From contig MKTZ01000012.1 of the NCBI GenBank assembly GCA_001898505.1, forward strand, positions 124,927 through 188,926: a DNA stretch of 64,000 bases, in the 5' to 3' direction. The notes below the pieces were generated by a model. The model was not told the DNA's origin. It made no database searches and saw only the letters and a program-made list of their open reading frames with translations. Position 1 is the first letter of the stretch, and every line of letters begins with the position of its first letter. Position numbers and translations under genes: made by a program. Below are positions 34,354 through 41,496 of the stretch, in pieces. This DNA comes from Sphingobacteriales bacterium 50-39. Lineage in GTDB: Bacteria > Bacteroidota > Bacteroidia > Chitinophagales > Chitinophagaceae.

Positions 34354-34397
34354 AATGAACCGGAGGTTCATTGTCCGAAGGACAGACATTAGATCTT
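34354..34397 (+). repeat. Hairpin-rich dispersed repeat, copy B
   Basis: AATGAACC-GGA-GGTTCATT (34354-34372), GTCC-GAA-GGAC (34373-34383) and the core CAGACATTAGATCTT (34383-34397). The core is identical to 19083-19097, and the preceding GTCCGA..AGG is also shared. It lies between the two 2H genes. Confidence 0.65.
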
Positions 34398-34440
34398 TCC
34401 GGAAAACGGGGCATATTTTTTAAAGCCCCGTTTGTCCGGA
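34398..34440 (+). promoter_or_regulatory. Long hairpin in the leader of the second 2H gene
   Basis: TCCGGA (34398-34403) and ACGGGGC (34406-34412) pair with GCCCCGT (34425-34431) and TCCGGA (34435-34440) around an AT-rich loop (ATATTTTTTAAA). It directly follows the repeat core and ends 20 bases before the ATG at 34461. It has no T-tract, so it is not a standard terminator. A leader control element is possible. Confidence 0.5.
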
Positions 34441-34460
34441 CATTCAAAAAATTTGAAACC

Positions 34461-35144
34461 ATGCAAAAAGCAATCAAACCTGTAGCAGCCGTCCTTAACG
34501 AAAATTATAAGAAACAGCTCGCTACCAACGAATACCTCCTGATCCTTCATCCGCACGAAGAATTGCGCAACAGGATACAGCAGGTGAAAAAAGATTTTGC
34601 GGAAGCCTATCAGGCTCCGGGCGCGGTGGGAGGCAAGCCTCAGGTGACGCTCGTACGGTTTACACAGCTGGCGTTGATGGAAGAACGTATCGTTCAGCGT
34701 CTTCGCACCATTGCCATGGGCTTTTGTCCTTTTAAGGTGGAGCTAAAGGATTTTGGGAGCTTCCCCACACATACTATATTTATCAATGTCCTAAGCAAGC
34801 TGCCTATCCGCAAGCTGGTGACGGAAATAAAGGACGTACAACGATTGATGAAGCTGGACAAGGATCATAAGCCTCATTTTATAGACGACCCTTATATCAC
34901 GATCGCGCGTAAGCTGCTTCCATTCCAATATGAGAAGGGGTGGCTGGAATATAGCCAGAAAAGCTTCACCGGCAGATTTATAGCCGACGGTATGCTTCTG
35001 CTCAAGCGACGGGAAGGGAGTTTTAACGATGGTCCGGGGTCAGGCGGATGGGAGGCCCGAAGTGCGGGCGCCTGGCAGATCGTCGAGCGGTTGTCCTTTC
35101 AAAATCTGCCCGTAGCCACCCGGCAGGGAGAGCTATTCATGTAG
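34461..35144 (+). CDS. Degenerate 2H phosphoesterase-like protein
   Basis: A 227-residue paralogue of the 2H protein at 33671. Here both motifs are altered: the first reads Q61-V-T63 (KPQVTLVRF) and the second Y145-I-T147 (DDPYITIARKL), so both catalytic His are gone. The FPTHTIFINV segment and the C-terminal LLKRREG match the paralogue's FPPHTIYLRV and LLKREH. It is unlikely to be a phosphoesterase and probably binds RNA or nucleotide. I start at 34461, where MQKAIKPVA begins; an earlier in-frame ATG lies in the hairpin repeat. The radical SAM gene starts 20 bases after its stop. Confidence 0.75.
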   Translation: MQKAIKPVAAVLNENYKKQLATNEYLLILHPHEELRNRIQQVKKDFAEAYQAPGAVGGKPQVTLVRFTQLALMEERIVQRLRTIAMGFCPFKVELKDFGSFPTHTIFINVLSKLPIRKLVTEIKDVQRLMKLDKDHKPHFIDDPYITIARKLLPFQYEKGWLEYSQKSFTGRFIADGMLLLKRREGSFNDGPGSGGWEARSAGAWQIVERLSFQNLPVATRQGELFM

Positions 35145-35164
35145 GAGCATCAAATTGTCATTCT

Positions 35165-36319
35165 ATGAGTGAAGAAACCAGGGAAGGGGAAAATACTGCC
35201 CTATCCCGTCATAAAATAATCCGCAACAGTATTAAGGAAAAAAAGAAAGAACCTGAAGAGAGCGACGCAGATGAATACAAGAAGGGAAGAGGCGCCCAGT
35301 TCAATCCAAAGAACAGGTTCCTGAAGAATCAGCGGGTGAAGGAGCATATCGAGGCCATCGATGAATGGGTTGATCCCAACCCGGAGACCATTTATCTGGA
35401 AGATCATGCCAAGAGCATCGTCAATAAGGTGGACAGCCCTGATGTAGGCATGTGGTATAGTATGAACCCTTATCAGGGTTGTGAGCATGGCTGTACCTAT
35501 TGCTATGCGCGTAATGTACATGAATACTGGGGATATAGCGCTGGGTTGGATTTTGAACAAAAGATCATCGTAAAAAAGAATGCTCCCGAGCTGTTGCGTA
35601 AATTCCTGATGAACCCGAAATGGGAATGCCTGCCCATTTCACTGAGCGGCAATACGGATTGCTATCAGCCGGCGGAAAAAAAATTTGGTATCACCCGCCA
35701 GCTGCTGGAAGTATGTAATGAGTTCAACCAGCCCGTGGGCATGATCACCAAGAATGCCGGTATCCTTCGAGACAAAGATATACTGGCGGATATGGCAAAG
35801 AGAAGGCTGGTCTCTGTTCTCGTGTCCATCACCTCCTTTGATGAGGATCTGCGCAGGGTGATGGAGCCCAGGACCACTACCGCCAAGCAGCGTCTTCGTA
35901 CGATCAGGGAGCTAAGCGAGGCTGGAGTTCGGATGGGGGTTATGCTGGGGCCCATGATACCGGGGCTTAATGAGCATGAGATGCAACGGATCATGCAGGC
36001 AGCTGCCTGGAATGGAGCTAGTTTTTCCGCCTATACCTTTATCCGGCTCAATGGGGCGATCAAGCTCATCTTCCACGACTGGCTATACAAGAATTTTCCC
36101 GACAGGGCCGATAAGGTGTGGCATCTGATAGAAGCCAGTCACGATGGCAAGGTCAACGACAGCCGGTGGGGGGTGCGGATGCGTGGAGAGGGGAATTATG
36201 CGCAGCTGGTGGCGCAGCAATATGCACGCTATACACAGAAGTATGGATTGAATGCGGAGAGATGGGAGCTGGATTGCACCCAGTTCAGACGACCGGGGGA
36301 GCAGATGAGGTTGTTTTGA
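35165..36319 (+). CDS. PA0069-family radical SAM protein
   Basis: A 384-residue radical SAM protein of the PA0069/Rv2578c group, related in sequence style to spore photoproduct lyase. The cluster ligands are C106, C110 and C113 in QGCEHGCTYCYARN. LSGNTDCYQPAEKKFGITRQ, ITKNAGILRD and MLGPMIPGLNEHE are typical of the family. I use the ATG at 35165 (MSEETREGEN); upstream in-frame sequence overlaps the previous gene. The N-terminal 60 residues are charged and Lys/Glu-rich. The reaction is unknown. Position next to two 2H proteins and umuDC suggests a nucleic-acid damage or repair context, which is inference. Confidence 0.9.
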   Translation: MSEETREGENTALSRHKIIRNSIKEKKKEPEESDADEYKKGRGAQFNPKNRFLKNQRVKEHIEAIDEWVDPNPETIYLEDHAKSIVNKVDSPDVGMWYSMNPYQGCEHGCTYCYARNVHEYWGYSAGLDFEQKIIVKKNAPELLRKFLMNPKWECLPISLSGNTDCYQPAEKKFGITRQLLEVCNEFNQPVGMITKNAGILRDKDILADMAKRRLVSVLVSITSFDEDLRRVMEPRTTTAKQRLRTIRELSEAGVRMGVMLGPMIPGLNEHEMQRIMQAAAWNGASFSAYTFIRLNGAIKLIFHDWLYKNFPDRADKVWHLIEASHDGKVNDSRWGVRMRGEGNYAQLVAQQYARYTQKYGLNAERWELDCTQFRRPGEQMRLF

Positions 36320-36338
36320 GCGGATTTTATTTTAAAAG

Positions 36339-36593
36339 ATGTTGGAAACTAAATGGCAAATAGATGAAGATGAAGGAGAAGGCGGGAGCTATGAAAAAAC
36401 TGGTAATCTTTTTTCAGCTCTTAAGACAAATCCACTGGAACAAAAATTGTTGGATCTGATAAAAGGCCGGCCCAAATGTTTTAATGGAGATGTTTATGAG
36501 TGCTGTTTAAGGCTTGGGTTTTTACCAGCCCATTGTAATGAAGTTTTTTCTTCACTCCAAAATGAGGGGCGATTAGAAGTTCTATCTGATTGA
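36339..36593 (+). CDS. Small hypothetical protein, possible winged-helix
   Basis: An 84-residue protein that I do not recognise. The N-terminal 20 residues are acidic. The rest (NPLEQKLLDLIKGRPKCFNG, then a helical segment ending VFSSLQNEGRLEVL) reads like a small winged helix, with a final hairpin NEGRLEVL. It starts 20 bases after the radical SAM gene and may be co-transcribed. It could be the remnant of a larger protein. Low confidence that it is expressed. Confidence 0.45.
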   Translation: MLETKWQIDEDEGEGGSYEKTGNLFSALKTNPLEQKLLDLIKGRPKCFNGDVYECCLRLGFLPAHCNEVFSSLQNEGRLEVLSD

Positions 36594-36610
36594 TGAAAAT
36601 CTCAATATAT

Positions 36611-36734
36611 CCCAGTTGTTCGGCAACTTCCTTGATAGACACTTCCGCTAGTTTCGATGGCTCTGTAAGTGAAGAAGAACAGGCTGCATTATGCTGGCTG
36701 GAAGAATGTACAAAGCACTGCCCGAACAACTGGG
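36611..36734. repeat. 13-bp inverted repeat pair
   Basis: CCCAGTTGTTCGG (36611-36623) and CCGAACAACTGGG (36722-36734) are perfect inverted copies 98 bases apart. The interval 36594-36774 has no convincing gene. The pair may be the trace of a small element or a decayed gene. Confidence 0.4.
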
Positions 36735-36774
36735 ATTGCTCGTGGATGTTGTGCCTCCAGAGGATCGTGAGATG

Positions 36775-37218
36775 TCAGTCAACCGGAACCTCGTTCGCTA
36801 TGAAATTCCATCTGGTCTTTTCGGTGGCCTTCACCAGTATCGTTCCATTAGAGGTCAGCTCAATATTTTCAAGCTCATAAAAGCCTGATTTATAATCCGC
36901 CGGCACGTTCAACCCTTCGATCCTGGCCTGAGCGGGAATTTTGTCGCCATCTCCTTCCGCAATGACTTCCAGTATACGAACGCTTTTCATCGGACAAAAA
37001 TACATTACTACTGCATCGTGAGCCATGTCCAGGCGGACGGGCGACAAATTGGCCTTTACCGTTCCGCCGTGGGACATCTTTTCCTCCTTCATCCTGGTCT
37101 GCAGGACATGTGGCTGGGAAAATGAGGTAACAGTAACTGGTGAAGACTGGGGTGAGAGGGATGGCTCATATGTCTTTCCACCACCGAAAAAGTCGAAAGC
37201 CGCAAATATCTTCTTCAT
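36775..37218 (-). CDS. Hypothetical protein
   Basis: A 147-residue protein with no family I can name. The first 13 residues (MKKIFAAFDFFGG) are not long enough for a confident signal peptide. A Ser/Thr/Val-rich linker follows, then a beta-rich domain (about 50-147: VRLDMAHDAVVMYF, VRILEVIAEGDGD, GFYELENIELTSNG) that could be a small sandwich. It is transcribed alone and divergent from the aminotransferase at 37444. The opposite strand has shorter open frames here; I prefer this one for its length and sensible composition. Confidence 0.5.
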   Translation of the reverse strand: MKKIFAAFDFFGGGKTYEPSLSPQSSPVTVTSFSQPHVLQTRMKEEKMSHGGTVKANLSPVRLDMAHDAVVMYFCPMKSVRILEVIAEGDGDKIPAQARIEGLNVPADYKSGFYELENIELTSNGTILVKATEKTRWNFIANEVPVD

Positions 37219-37409
37219 ACAAATCGTTTTAAATGGTGAATGAAATGAAATCTGAAAGAATGTAGCCTGCTCTGTAGTTGAATTTAACCATTAGTGTCTA
37301 CCCAAACATCTCTTCTTAAAAGACATGCAATTAGCGGGCCTGGCTGCATTAAAAAGGCCAGCATTTGATTTTTTTGTTTGCGATAAATTTTGTAAATTCT
37401 TTAGATTTA

Positions 37410-37429
37410 TTTTGGCTTTTTTGCCAAAA
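37410..37429. promoter_or_regulatory. Inverted repeat upstream of the aminotransferase
   Basis: TTTTGGC (37410-37416) and GCCAAAA (37423-37429) with a 6-base T-rich centre, 14 bases before the ATG at 37444. Candidate operator or RNA hairpin in an AT-rich 225-base gap (37219-37443). Confidence 0.35.
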
Positions 37430-37443
37430 CTAAATATTACTAC

Positions 37444-38574
37444 ATGCGCTACCGGCGAATGCCTATCGAGATAGAATCTCCCGAACAGCTGGGATACAGC
37501 AGTATCCGCAACAACCTTTCAGAAAGCTCCTATACGGACGCATTATTCCAGGACATAGAAATACCGGCATCTCTGCTAAAGGGGCTTGTCCTTTGTTATG
37601 GATCCCATATGGGACACGAAGGATTGCGGGATCTGATCGTAAAGGGCAGTCCTGTGTTGGACAGGCATGATGTCCTGCTCACCATCGGAGCGGCTGCCGC
37701 ACTTTTTATCATTGCCACCTCCCTGCTGGAGCCCGGCGACGAGCTGGTGGTCGTACATCCAAATTATGCTACCAACCTGGAGACACCCAGGGCCATCGGC
37801 GCCGCGATACGCCACATCGACCTTCACTTTGAAAAGGGTTTTGCGCTGGATCTGCAGGCGGTGAAAGAAGCCGTGACAGTCCGGACAAAATATATTTCCG
37901 TCACCTACCCGCATAATCCGACAGGCGTCTGTCTTCGCCCTGAGGATATGCAGCAGTTGGCAGCCATAGCACAGGAGCATCATATTCCTCTCCTGGTAGA
38001 CGAGACCTATCGGGATATGACATTCGGTCCGCTGCCGCCCGTTGCTCCGGAATATGGGGATCATGTGATCAGTGTCTCCTCGCTTTCCAAGACCTACGGT
38101 CTGCCTGGTTTGCGTATGGGCTGGATCATTTGCCGTGACAGACGATGGATGGAAACATTTTTGGCGGCCAAGGAGCAGATACATATCTGTGGATCGCCCC
38201 TGGATGAAGAGGTCGCGTACCACTACATGCTACAAAAGGAAAAACATTACCAGGGGATCGTTCGGGCGATCCGGGGGAAATTCGATGTTGTAAAAGCCTG
38301 GATGCAACAGCAGGATGACCTGGAATGGGTGGAGCCGGATGGCGGCTGCGTATGTTTCCCGCGTATAAAGGAGCCGGAGGCGGTCGATGTCGATGCTTTT
38401 TATAAACTGTTGCTGGAAAAGTACGGAACCTATGTGGGACCCGGTCATTGGTTTGACATGCCAAAGCACTATATGCGGATCGGGTTCGGCTGGCCGGCGG
38501 TGGAGTCGTTGAGAGAGGGGCTGGAAGGCATTACCGCCAGCTTGCGAGGATCCAGGCGGCCTGAACGCGGGTAG
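37444..38574 (+). CDS. PLP-dependent aminotransferase, class I/II
   Basis: A 376-residue fold-type I aminotransferase. PLP lysine K216 is in VSSLSKTYGLPGLRMGW; the Asp that binds the pyridine nitrogen is in PLLVDETYRDM; SVTYPHNPTGV and the C-terminal Arg in YMRIGFGW are as expected. It lacks a signal peptide and should be cytoplasmic. The amino-acid substrate cannot be told from sequence; the short length and VLCYGSHMGHEGLRDLI region fit the broad aspartate/aromatic group. It is monocistronic and convergent with the HPt gene, 6 bases apart. Confidence 0.9.
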   Translation: MRYRRMPIEIESPEQLGYSSIRNNLSESSYTDALFQDIEIPASLLKGLVLCYGSHMGHEGLRDLIVKGSPVLDRHDVLLTIGAAAALFIIATSLLEPGDELVVVHPNYATNLETPRAIGAAIRHIDLHFEKGFALDLQAVKEAVTVRTKYISVTYPHNPTGVCLRPEDMQQLAAIAQEHHIPLLVDETYRDMTFGPLPPVAPEYGDHVISVSSLSKTYGLPGLRMGWIICRDRRWMETFLAAKEQIHICGSPLDEEVAYHYMLQKEKHYQGIVRAIRGKFDVVKAWMQQQDDLEWVEPDGGCVCFPRIKEPEAVDVDAFYKLLLEKYGTYVGPGHWFDMPKHYMRIGFGWPAVESLREGLEGITASLRGSRRPERG

Positions 38575-38580
38575 ACCGAT

Positions 38581-38979
38581 CTATCGAGAGTTAAGGAACG
38601 CTTCCAGCCTTGCCTTTTCTCCCTCGATCAATGCCTTCGCCGACGTCAGGTTCGCCGACAGGGTCGCGAAATCATCGTGGAGGGAAGGGAAGACATCCCG
38701 CTCGCAATTACTCTCGAACTGCTGGCATTCAGACTGGATGCTGGTCAAGCCCACATATCCCAAAAGAGGCTTTATCCGGTGGATGGCGCTTCTCAGGGCG
38801 CGAATATCGCCGGCCCGGTAGCATACGAACACGTCCTGAAGCATTGGACTGTATTCCCTTATGACATCCCCAAAGGTCTCATCGATCAGAATAGGATCGT
38901 TGTCATACAACTCATTGATATATTGGTCGTTGAAAGGATGGGAAAAGGCAAAATGATTATGGTTGGCTCCGCTGTTCAT
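38581..38979 (-). CDS. HPt-domain phosphotransfer protein
   Basis: A 132-residue histidine phosphotransfer protein. A four-helix HPt domain (about residues 30-130) carries H67 in SAIHRIKPLLGYVGL, the usual HxxK/R-G pattern. It is divergent from the hybrid kinase at 39070, whose receiver domain would pass phosphate to it; this pairing is inferred from position. No output regulator is encoded nearby, so the target is unknown. Confidence 0.87.
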   Translation of the reverse strand: MNSGANHNHFAFSHPFNDQYINELYDNDPILIDETFGDVIREYSPMLQDVFVCYRAGDIRALRSAIHRIKPLLGYVGLTSIQSECQQFESNCERDVFPSLHDDFATLSANLTSAKALIEGEKARLEAFLNSR

Positions 38980-39068
38980 AGTTGACTAAGGGTTTTATCC
39001 TAACGATGCAATGTAATATTTTATTATTTGCGCCGTTGTCTAAATGGAAATCCTTAAACCCTTTATAA

Positions 39069-39087
39069 CATGAGCCGGAGGTTCATG
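39069..39087 (+). repeat. Hairpin like dispersed-repeat copy B, at the kinase start
   Basis: CATGAGCC-GGA-GGTTCATG forms an 8-bp stem with one G-T pair and differs from the copy B hairpin (34354-34372) only at three positions. It covers the proposed ATG at 39070 and includes a second in-frame ATG at 39085. Confidence 0.45.
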
Positions 39088-41241
39088 GAGGGACCTAAAA
39101 AAACCACCTTGAGCAATTACTTACTTCTGACCCTTAAATCCTTCTATGAGGACATCGTCTATTCCGGCCTGGGTAGAGAACCGTCCATTACCCGTCAGAA
39201 GCAGACAATACGGTTCAATCAGTTCATCCTGCTGATATTGCTTGCCAACTTCGTCTGTGTTATTTCCTACTTCATATATGGTCTGTATATAAGCGCGTTG
39301 ATCAATCTCAGCGCTGCCTATGTCTTTATAATGGCTTATCAGCTCAACCTGAGAAAGCACTATCAGGCAGCCCGTCTGCTGTCTGTCCTGACCCTGAACA
39401 TGTACCTGGCCGTCATGAATTATATGGAGGGGCTGAAGGCGGCGGAATATTTCTACTATTGGCCGTATTTTTTGGTGATCACCTTTATCGTCAGCTTCAA
39501 ACGGAGTGTGCTGGAGCTGGGCTTTGCGTATCTTGTCACCATCCTTTCCCTGTGGTTCTGCTATACCTGGTGTCCTCAGGAAAATCATTACCAGGTGCAT
39601 ATTACAGGCATGTTCACCAAGCTGCACGACAGCAACCTGGTGATCTCCATGGTGCTTACTTCCTTTTTCTCCTATGCCATCCTTCGGATCAATCGGAACA
39701 ATGAGGCCGCTATCCTAAAGGAGAAGCAATTTGTCGACACCATCTACAATACATCCCTGGACGGGGTGTTCATTCTGGATTCGGACGCCCTTATTATCAC
39801 CGATTGCAACAGCCGCGCCGTCGAGCTGCTGGAGATAGGCAACAAGAATGACATCGTCGGCGCGTCCATGGAAAGCCTCTTTACCAGGGAGCATATAAAG
39901 CTGTTCAAGAACATACGGCAGAACCCCGACGGCGACAATAAGGGCTGGCAGGGAGAATTGTCCATTACCTCCAAAAAGGATAATACCGTATTTGCCTACG
40001 TAAATATAGTTCCCTTTGTAGACGATACGAACCATTTTTGGAAGATCAGCATCCTGGACCTGTCGGAGATAAAGATGACGAAGTTCGAGCTGATGAAGGC
40101 CAAGCAGAAGGCCGAGGTCGCTTCGCTGGCAAAGACCCGCTTCCTCTCCAATATGAGCCATGAGCTGCGGACGCCATTGAATGGCATCATCGGCACGTCC
40201 AACCTGCTCTTACAAGAAGATTATCTGCCCGAGCAGAAGTCGCACCTGGATGTCCTGAAGCTGAGCTCGGAACATATGATGGTGCTGATCAATGAGATAC
40301 TCGATTTCAACAAAATAGAATCGGGCAAGGTGGAACTGGAGTCTGTGCCTGTCAATATCCGGAGCCTGATGAGGAAGGTGGAGGCGCAGTTCTCCATGCA
40401 GGTGCAGGAAAAGGGATTGAGCTTTCTTATCGATGTGGATGAAAAGCTCGAGGCGGAGTATCTTACCGATGAGACAAGGCTCAACCAGGTGCTTAGCAAT
40501 CTGCTGTCCAATGCGATAAAGTTCACGCATAAAGGATTTATAACATTGGGGGCAAGAAAGATATCTTCCAACAGCAAGCGGTCGACCGTACAGTTTATGG
40601 TAAAAGATACCGGTATTGGTATTCCTATACATAAACAACAGGAAATATTCGAGAGTTTTACACAGGCTGATACGGATACAACACGGAAGTACGGTGGTAC
40701 GGGTCTGGGACTGGCCATAACTAAAAAACTGGTGAGTCTTTTTGCGGGCGAGCTGATGTTGGACAGCAGGGAAGGATTAGGAAGCACTTTTTATTTCTCT
40801 GTCGAGCTGGAGGTCAATGAGAATGCCCGGCCGTATATCAATGATGAAAAGGTAAAAAAGCTGCCGTCATTCGGCAAGATCAAGGTCCTGATGGCGGAGG
40901 ACAACGCCGTCAACATGTCGGTGGCCAGGAGGTTGCTGAACAAGTGGGGTATCGAGGTGCATGAGGCGGTCAACGGCAGGGAGGCGGTGGAGAAATTCAG
41001 GAAGGGCGTTTATGAGCTGGTGCTCATCGACCTGGAAATGCCTGAGATGGATGGTGTTACCGCCTTGTCCGAGATCCGGAAGGTCGACCAGGATATTCCC
41101 GCCATCGCCTTTACGGCGGCCGTATATGAAGACATGCGCGCCGACCTCATCGGGAAGGGGTTTATGGAGGTGGTGCCAAAACCATTCCGCCCTGAAGAGC
41201 TGCATAATAAGATCTCGCTCCTGGTAAAGAAGACAGCGTAG
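39070..41241 (+). CDS. Hybrid histidine kinase with C-terminal receiver
   Basis: A hybrid sensor kinase of 723 residues. Hydrophobic helices fill about residues 48-205 (for example FILLILLANFVCVISYFIYG, YWPYFLVITFIVSF). Next come a PAS domain (about 223-345, SLDGVFILDSDALIITDCNS), HisKA with H364 in SNMSHELRTPLNG, HATPase_c (LLSNAIKFTHKGF, DTGIGIP, YGGTGLGLAI) and a receiver with D654 in VLIDLEMPEMDG. The signal is unknown. Phosphate probably passes to the HPt protein encoded divergently upstream. The start is uncertain: the ATG at 39070 lies inside a hairpin and 39085 (MEGPKKTTL) is an alternative. Confidence 0.93.
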   Translation: MSRRFMEGPKKTTLSNYLLLTLKSFYEDIVYSGLGREPSITRQKQTIRFNQFILLILLANFVCVISYFIYGLYISALINLSAAYVFIMAYQLNLRKHYQAARLLSVLTLNMYLAVMNYMEGLKAAEYFYYWPYFLVITFIVSFKRSVLELGFAYLVTILSLWFCYTWCPQENHYQVHITGMFTKLHDSNLVISMVLTSFFSYAILRINRNNEAAILKEKQFVDTIYNTSLDGVFILDSDALIITDCNSRAVELLEIGNKNDIVGASMESLFTREHIKLFKNIRQNPDGDNKGWQGELSITSKKDNTVFAYVNIVPFVDDTNHFWKISILDLSEIKMTKFELMKAKQKAEVASLAKTRFLSNMSHELRTPLNGIIGTSNLLLQEDYLPEQKSHLDVLKLSSEHMMVLINEILDFNKIESGKVELESVPVNIRSLMRKVEAQFSMQVQEKGLSFLIDVDEKLEAEYLTDETRLNQVLSNLLSNAIKFTHKGFITLGARKISSNSKRSTVQFMVKDTGIGIPIHKQQEIFESFTQADTDTTRKYGGTGLGLAITKKLVSLFAGELMLDSREGLGSTFYFSVELEVNENARPYINDEKVKKLPSFGKIKVLMAEDNAVNMSVARRLLNKWGIEVHEAVNGREAVEKFRKGVYELVLIDLEMPEMDGVTALSEIRKVDQDIPAIAFTAAVYEDMRADLIGKGFMEVVPKPFRPEELHNKISLLVKKTA

Positions 41242-41274
41242 CAGATAAATTTTCCGAAATTTTTTTTGTAAAAG

Positions 41275-41305
41275 TTGGTTAAAAGAAAAAAAGATTTTTT
41301 CTTTG
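41275..41305 (+). promoter_or_regulatory. Candidate promoter of the Ro60 leader transcript
   Basis: TTG (41275-41277), 20 bases, then TTTCTTTG (41298-41305), one mismatch from TAnnTTTG. Transcription would start near 41312, shortly before the 32-codon ORF at 41328. The same stretch contains AAAGAAAAAA/TTTTTTCTTT, an AT-only inverted repeat that might instead end the kinase transcript. Confidence 0.35.
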
Positions 41306-41327
41306 TAGAGATAATAATCAAACGTCA

Positions 41328-41426
41328 ATGCCCATGCTTCAACAAAAGAATACATACAAACAGGTGATCCGCTGGTCCGCGCCGGTGATTGATCCTATAT
41401 TCTCGGGGCATGAGATGCATTCATGA
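41328..41426 (+). CDS. Short leader ORF upstream of the Ro60 gene
   Basis: A 32-codon open frame (starts MPMLQQKNTYKQ, ends IFSGHEMHS, stop TGA at 41424-41426). No match to a known peptide. It lies just after a candidate promoter and 26 bases before a strong intrinsic terminator (41453-41479). Its codons for S-G-H contain GGGGC (41405-41409), which can pair with GCCCC (41453-41457) in the terminator's 5' arm. This layout fits a translated attenuator leader. Expression is unproven; a non-coding RNA is the alternative. Confidence 0.4.
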   Translation: MPMLQQKNTYKQVIRWSAPVIDPIFSGHEMHS

Positions 41427-41452
41427 TAACTAAAATGAGTTCAGCATATAAG

Positions 41453-41479
41453 GCCCCTCTACCGAGGGGCTTTTTTTTT
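41453..41479 (+). terminator. Intrinsic terminator/attenuator just upstream of the Ro60 gene
   Basis: GCCCCTC (41453-41459), loop TACC, GAGGGGC (41464-41470), then nine T (41471-41479). It is a textbook terminator only 17 bases before the ATG at 41497, with AAGGAGGA (41485-41492) in between. There is no room for a promoter between terminator and gene, so the gene must be reached by read-through. Confidence 0.85.
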
Positions 41480-41496
41480 ACAAAAAGGAGGACCAG

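Noticed and set aside
34371-34460. N-terminal extension of the second 2H protein from an ATG at 34371
   Set aside because: The extension is encoded by the dispersed hairpin repeat; the paralogue starts at the equivalent of 34461.
36481-36729. Minus-strand frame with an AraC-like helix-turn-helix
   Set aside because: Only about 16 residues resemble AraC, the rest does not, and it overlaps the end of the small plus-strand gene. Kept only as a finding.
41310-41480. A Y RNA gene with a tRNA-like module beside the Ro60 gene
   Set aside because: I could not find a T-arm-like GGTTCGAATCC or a convincing tRNA-like fold. The hairpin GATC-CTGG/CCGG-GATC at 41366-41394 is weak. Not called as ncRNA.
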